Source of the DNA: Eubacterium sp.
Lineage (GTDB): Bacteria; Bacillota; Clostridia; Oscillospirales; Acutalibacteraceae
Assembly: GCA_022511225.1 (NCBI GenBank)
Contig: JAFLRZ010000009.1
Coordinates: 1 to 64,000, forward strand
DNA: 64,000 bases
Reading direction: 5' to 3'
Shown: in pieces, positions 60,369 to 64,000 of the stretch
How positions within the stretch are numbered: the stretch's first letter is position 1
How the letters are laid out: each line of letters starts with the position of its first letter
Translations under genes and position numbers: made by a program
The notes under the pieces: model-generated
What the model saw: only the letters and a program-made list of their open reading frames with translations
Databases searched by the model: none
What the model was told of the DNA's origin: nothing

Positions 60369-61570
60369 GTAGTAATTTAAGATATTGGCTGTGGCTTCAG
60401 AAGGCTTTAGGCGCAGGTGCTTTTATCAAAGAAATAATTGATGATTTCGGCTCTGTGAAAAAGCTTTATGAAGCAAATGCAATAGAGCTTCGTATGAGCA
60501 GTGCCCTTACACCGAAGCAGATTTCAAGACTTGAAGAAACGAGCATTAACGATGTTGATGAAATAATTTATTCCTGCGAGCAGAATAGCTGGCACATAAT
60601 AGATTATGATGATAAAGCTTACCCCCAAAGGCTCAGGGATATTAATAATCCGCCTGCCGTAATTTACGTTGACGGCGAGCTCCCTGATATAGACAGTCTT
60701 GTAACTATCGGCATTGTCGGCACTCGCAAGGCAAGCGAATATGCAATAAAGGTTACTCATATAATGAGCAGAGGAATCACCGAAGCGGGTGTGCTCGTAA
60801 TAAGCGGAGGTGCTCTTGGAGTAGATACTGCGGCTCATAACGGAGCACTTCTTGCAAAAGGCAAAACGATAGCAGTGCTCGGCTGTGGACTCGGCACTTC
60901 ATATTTGAATGAAAATAAATCATTAAGAGATGTTATAACAAATAACGGTGCTCTTGTTACGGAATATCCTCCGTTTACTTCGGCAAGCAGATATACGTTT
61001 CCTATGCGAAACAGAATCATCAGCGGACTTTCACTCGGTATTCTCGTGGTAGAAGCAAGTGTGCGAAGCGGAAGTCTTATCACTGCAAACTACGCACTTG
61101 AGCAGGGCAGAGATGTTTTCGCAATTCCCGCATCTGTGCTTTCACCTGATTTTGCCGGTACGAACAAGCTCATTGATGACGGCGCAATGGTCGCAACTAA
61201 GCCTGAGCATATCGTCGCCGCTTACGCTTCTCGGTTTGACAGTGTTGACCTTTCGAAGGTAAGATCAATCGACGAGCTTGTGAACGAGAATTACGATAAA
61301 AGTGCAAATGTAGCAAAAGATGATGACAAGGCGTCATTTGACAATCTTGAACAGGGCAGACAGGAACGCCTTGAAAAAGAAAGCAAGGCTATGGCTCTAA
61401 AGGGCGATGCAAAAACTGTTTATAACGCTCTGAAAGATAACTTTGTTCATCTTGATGAAATAATAGAATTAACCGGACTTAACGGTGCAAAGGTGCTCTC
61501 AGCCTTAACTGTGCTTGAGGTTAAGGGACTTGCAGTCAGTGCCTCCGGAAGAAGATACAAATTATCCTGA
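60365..61570 (+). CDS. dprA: DNA-processing protein DprA (Smf)
   Basis: The 401-residue protein has an N-terminal helical SAM-like region, a Rossmann-fold DprA core (TIGIVGTRKASEYA, VISGGALGVDTAAHNGAL, VLGCGLGTSYL, TEYPPFTSASRYTFPMRNRI, EQGRDVFAIPA) and a C-terminal winged helix (HLDEIIELTGLNGAKVLSAL). It loads RecA on incoming single-stranded DNA during transformation. The ATG overlaps the upstream TGA. It precedes topA, a conserved order. Confidence 0.94.
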   Translation: MSSNLRYWLWLQKALGAGAFIKEIIDDFGSVKKLYEANAIELRMSSALTPKQISRLEETSINDVDEIIYSCEQNSWHIIDYDDKAYPQRLRDINNPPAVIYVDGELPDIDSLVTIGIVGTRKASEYAIKVTHIMSRGITEAGVLVISGGALGVDTAAHNGALLAKGKTIAVLGCGLGTSYLNENKSLRDVITNNGALVTEYPPFTSASRYTFPMRNRIISGLSLGILVVEASVRSGSLITANYALEQGRDVFAIPASVLSPDFAGTNKLIDDGAMVATKPEHIVAAYASRFDSVDLSKVRSIDELVNENYDKSANVAKDDDKASFDNLEQGRQERLEKESKAMALKGDAKTVYNALKDNFVHLDEIIELTGLNGAKVLSALTVLEVKGLAVSASGRRYKLS

Positions 61571-61583
61571 AAGGAAATGAAAT

Positions 61584-63683
61584 ATGTCAAAATTAGTAAT
61601 TGTAGAGTCACCTGCAAAGGCGAAGAATATTAAAGGCTATCTCGGAAAGGACTATGACGTAATTGCCTCAATGGGTCACGTAAGAGATTTGCCTGCGGCA
61701 AGACTCAGTGTTGATGTTTCAAATAACTTTGAGCCCAAATACGCCGTAATCAAAGGCAAGGAGAATTTTGTCAAGGAGCTCAAGAAAAAGGCAGATTCGG
61801 CAGATTACGTTTATCTTGCTACCGACCCTGACCGTGAGGGAGAAGCAATATCATGGCATCTTGCTACTCTTCTTGAGCTTGATATGAACGATAAAAACAG
61901 AGTAACCTTCAACGAGATTACAAAGAACGGTGTCAAAAGCGGTATGTCTCAGCCGAGAGCTATTGATATTGATTTTGTCAACGCTCAGCAGGCAAGAAGA
62001 ATACTTGACAGACTTATAGGCTACAAGCTTTCACCTTTTATTTCACAAAAAATCAGAAGAGGTCTTTCAGCCGGCAGAGTGCAGTCAGTTGCGCTTCGTC
62101 TTATCGTTGACAGAGAAGAGGAGATCAGAGCCTTCAATCCTGAGGAATATTGGTCAATCGATGCTAAGTTTACTAACCCTCCTGAACGAAAGGTGTTCTC
62201 TGCCTCATTATACAGTAAGGACGGCGAAAAGCTTAAGATAGGAAATCAGGAGCAGAGCGACAAAATTCTTGCTGACCTTGAAAATGCAGAGTATACAGTC
62301 ACAACAGTTAAGAAAGGTACAAGAAAGAAGAATCCTACTCCTCCGTTTATCACTTCAACTCTTCAGCAGGAGGCTTCGCACAGACTTTCATTTCAGGCAA
62401 GAAAGACAATGAAGGCAGCTCAGGAGCTTTACGAGGGTGTTGACGTCGGTGAGTTCGGCACAGTCGGTCTTATAACTTATATGAGAACTGACTCGCTTCG
62501 AATTTCAGAGGAAGCAAGAGCAGCAGGCAATAAGTATATCGCTGATACCTATGGTGAAAAGTACCTCCCTAAAAAGCCGAGATATTATAAATCAAAGAAC
62601 AATATTCAGGACGGTCACGAAGCAATCAGACCTACAATGCCGAATATGACTCCTGATTCAGTAAAGAAATATCTCACTGTTGACCAGTATAAGATTTATA
62701 AGCTTATCTGGGAGCGTTTTATTGCTTCTCTTATGGAGTCCTGCCTGCAGGAAACTATGAAGATAGAAATTACTGCAAACGATTACGTGTTCATTGCAAA
62801 CGGCTACACCGTTAAGTTTGACGGCTTCACTGCTCTTTACGAGGAGAAAAGTGACGATGATAAGACTGACTCAGCATCACCGCTTCCTCCTGTGGCACAG
62901 GGCGACGTGCTTAAGCTTAAGAGCATCATCGGTAATCAGCATTTCACTCAGCCGCCTGCAAGATATACGGAAGCATCTCTTACAAAGGCATTAGAAGAAA
63001 ACGGTGTCGGCAGACCGTCAACATACGTTACTATCACTTCAACAATTCTCAGCCGAGAGTACGTTAAGCGCGAAGGCAAGCAGTTTATGCCTACAGAGCT
63101 TGGCGAAGCTGTAACAAATCTGCTTAAGGAAAAGATTCCTAATATCGTCAATGTAAAATATACCTCAAAGATGGAAACAGATCTTGATAAAATAGACAGT
63201 GGCGAAAGAAACTATAAAGAGATGATTCGCCTCTACTACGATGATTTTGAGGAGCTTCTTGAAAAGGCAAAGTCAGATATGCAGGGCATAAAGATAAGAC
63301 TTAAGGAAGAGGAAACCGACGTAGTCTGCGAAAAGTGTGGCAGAAATATGGTAATAAAGGTCGGTCGTTTCGGCAAATTCCTTGCGTGCCCCGGTTACCC
63401 TGAGTGCAAAAATACAAAACCGCTTGTATATAAGACAAAGGCAAAATGTCCTGAATGTGGCGGTGACGTAATAGAAAAGAAAACAAAGAAGGGTACTTCC
63501 TTCTTCGGATGCTCAAATTATCCTGCCTGCAGCTTTATGACGTGGGATGCGCCTTCGGATGAGGTTTGCCCTAAGTGCGGCAAGTCGCTCTTTAAGCGCA
63601 GAGGTAATATCCTTTTCTGTCCTGATACAGAAAATTGCGGCTTCACTAAACCCGTACCAAGAAAAAAGAAAACAGACGATTAA
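61584..63683 (+). CDS. topA: DNA topoisomerase I
   Basis: The 699-residue type IA topoisomerase relaxes negative supercoils. It has an N-terminal TOPRIM domain ([34 protein letters not shown]), [14 protein letters not shown], and the active-site tyrosine in [16 protein letters not shown]. There are three C-terminal zinc-ribbon domains ([27 protein letters not shown], here in parts; [20 protein letters not shown]). Length is standard. It begins 13 nt after dprA. Confidence 0.96.
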   Translation: MSKLVIVESPAKAKNIKGYLGKDYDVIASMGHVRDLPAARLSVDVSNNFEPKYAVIKGKENFVKELKKKADSADYVYLATDPDREGEAISWHLATLLELDMNDKNRVTFNEITKNGVKSGMSQPRAIDIDFVNAQQARRILDRLIGYKLSPFISQKIRRGLSAGRVQSVALRLIVDREEEIRAFNPEEYWSIDAKFTNPPERKVFSASLYSKDGEKLKIGNQEQSDKILADLENAEYTVTTVKKGTRKKNPTPPFITSTLQQEASHRLSFQARKTMKAAQELYEGVDVGEFGTVGLITYMRTDSLRISEEARAAGNKYIADTYGEKYLPKKPRYYKSKNNIQDGHEAIRPTMPNMTPDSVKKYLTVDQYKIYKLIWERFIASLMESCLQETMKIEITANDYVFIANGYTVKFDGFTALYEEKSDDDKTDSASPLPPVAQGDVLKLKSIIGNQHFTQPPARYTEASLTKALEENGVGRPSTYVTITSTILSREYVKREGKQFMPTELGEAVTNLLKEKIPNIVNVKYTSKMETDLDKIDSGERNYKEMIRLYYDDFEELLEKAKSDMQGIKIRLKEEETDVVCEKCGRNMVIKVGRFGKFLACPGYPECKNTKPLVYKTKAKCPECGGDVIEKKTKKGTSFFGCSNYPACSFMTWDAPSDEVCPKCGKSLFKRRGNILFCPDTENCGFTKPVPRKKKTDD

Positions 63684-63688
63684 TAACT

Positions 63689-64000
63689 ATGAAATTTAAA
63701 GTAATCGGAGCAGGTCTTGCAGGTGTTGAAGCTGCTTGGCAGATTGCATCAGCAGGGTATGAAGTTGACCTTTATGAAATGAAGGGCATAAAAAGAACTC
63801 CTGCTCATAAAACTGATTTATTTGCAGAGCTTGTCTGCTCAAATTCTCTTAAGGCATCAAGGCTTGAAAGTGCAGCAGGACTTCTTAAGGAAGAAATGTT
63901 CATTTTAGGCTCGCTTACAGTCCCTGTTGCAAGAGAATGTGCAGTAGCAGCAGGCGGTGCTCTTGCAGTAGATCGAGAAATCTTTTCGCAGAAAATCACG
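63689..64000 (+). CDS. trmFO: tRNA (uracil-5-)-methyltransferase TrmFO, N-terminal part
   Basis: The first 104 codons are visible before the window ends. [20 protein letters not shown] is the FAD-binding Rossmann motif, followed by [20 protein letters not shown] and [19 protein letters not shown], which are specific to TrmFO (Gid). The enzyme makes ribothymidine 54 in tRNA using methylene-tetrahydrofolate. The start lies six bases after the topA stop, in the usual topA-trmFO order. Confidence 0.95.
   Translation, partial: MKFKVIGAGLAGVEAAWQIASAGYEVDLYEMKGIKRTPAHKTDLFAELVCSNSLKASRLESAAGLLKEEMFILGSLTVPVARECAVAAGGALAVDREIFSQKIT

Overview
The window looks like a chromosomal segment of an endospore-forming, Gram-positive anaerobe of the class Clostridia, probably an Oscillospiraceae/Ruminococcaceae-type gut or rumen bacterium. 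This is inferred from the spoIIA operon (spoIIAA-spoIIAB-sigF), gerW, a T-box in front of valS, an L20-type leader in front of infC, ferredoxin-dependent indolepyruvate oxidoreductase, many secreted Ig/Fn3-like proteins and the absence of outer-membrane genes. No database search was possible, so all product names rest on motifs and family knowledge.

Layout. 1-1.1 kb: the tail of an Fn3-type secreted protein, a tiny membrane protein and signal peptidase I. 1.1-5.15 kb: an AT-rich accessory stretch with a frameshifted small gene, a coiled-coil protein, a HEPN-type protein and a HipA-like kinase, ending in what looks like the 3' end of a tRNA-Leu (a likely old integration site). 5.2-13.2 kb: one minus-strand operon from a consensus promoter, carrying five ATP-grasp ligase domains in four genes plus a CDP-glycerol:glycerophosphotransferase-like enzyme; this is the strongest protein-coding candidate for an uncharacterised pathway. 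13.3-19.3 kb: iorB, iorA, an acyl-CoA ligase and a sodium:solute symporter, consistent with arylacetate/arylpyruvate metabolism. 19.4-24.7 kb: a hydrolase, decayed surface-polymer genes, a secreted M14 carboxypeptidase with Ig-like repeats, a lipase lipoprotein and a winged-helix protein.

24.8-39.8 kb is dense plus-strand housekeeping: trmK, a Nif3-like gene, rqcH, ispD-ispF, a lipoprotein with a two-component system, yqhQ-like, prmC, an M50 protease, scpA-scpB, a DUF2953 gene, gerW, a D,D-carboxypeptidase and rluB. 39.9-43.1 kb holds a three-gene biotin-dependent set resembling the 12S/1.3S/5S subunits of transcarboxylase. 43.3-46 kb contains a secreted papain-fold-like protein, two apparent structured noncoding RNAs on opposite strands and a DUF1292 gene. 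The second RNA (about 570 nt, consensus promoter and terminator) is the most unusual object in the window: it is densely folded and carries regularly spaced Shine-Dalgarno-AUG modules that each open only a 2-12 codon reading frame.

46-64 kb: a GntR regulator with an ABC exporter, T-box-valS-folC, the spoIIA operon, an AraC/GyrI/GNAT fusion, pyk, a GNAT gene, mltG, infC-rpmI-rplT with an apparent AUC start for infC, a TrmH-family methyltransferase, dprA, topA and the start of trmFO, cut by the window end.
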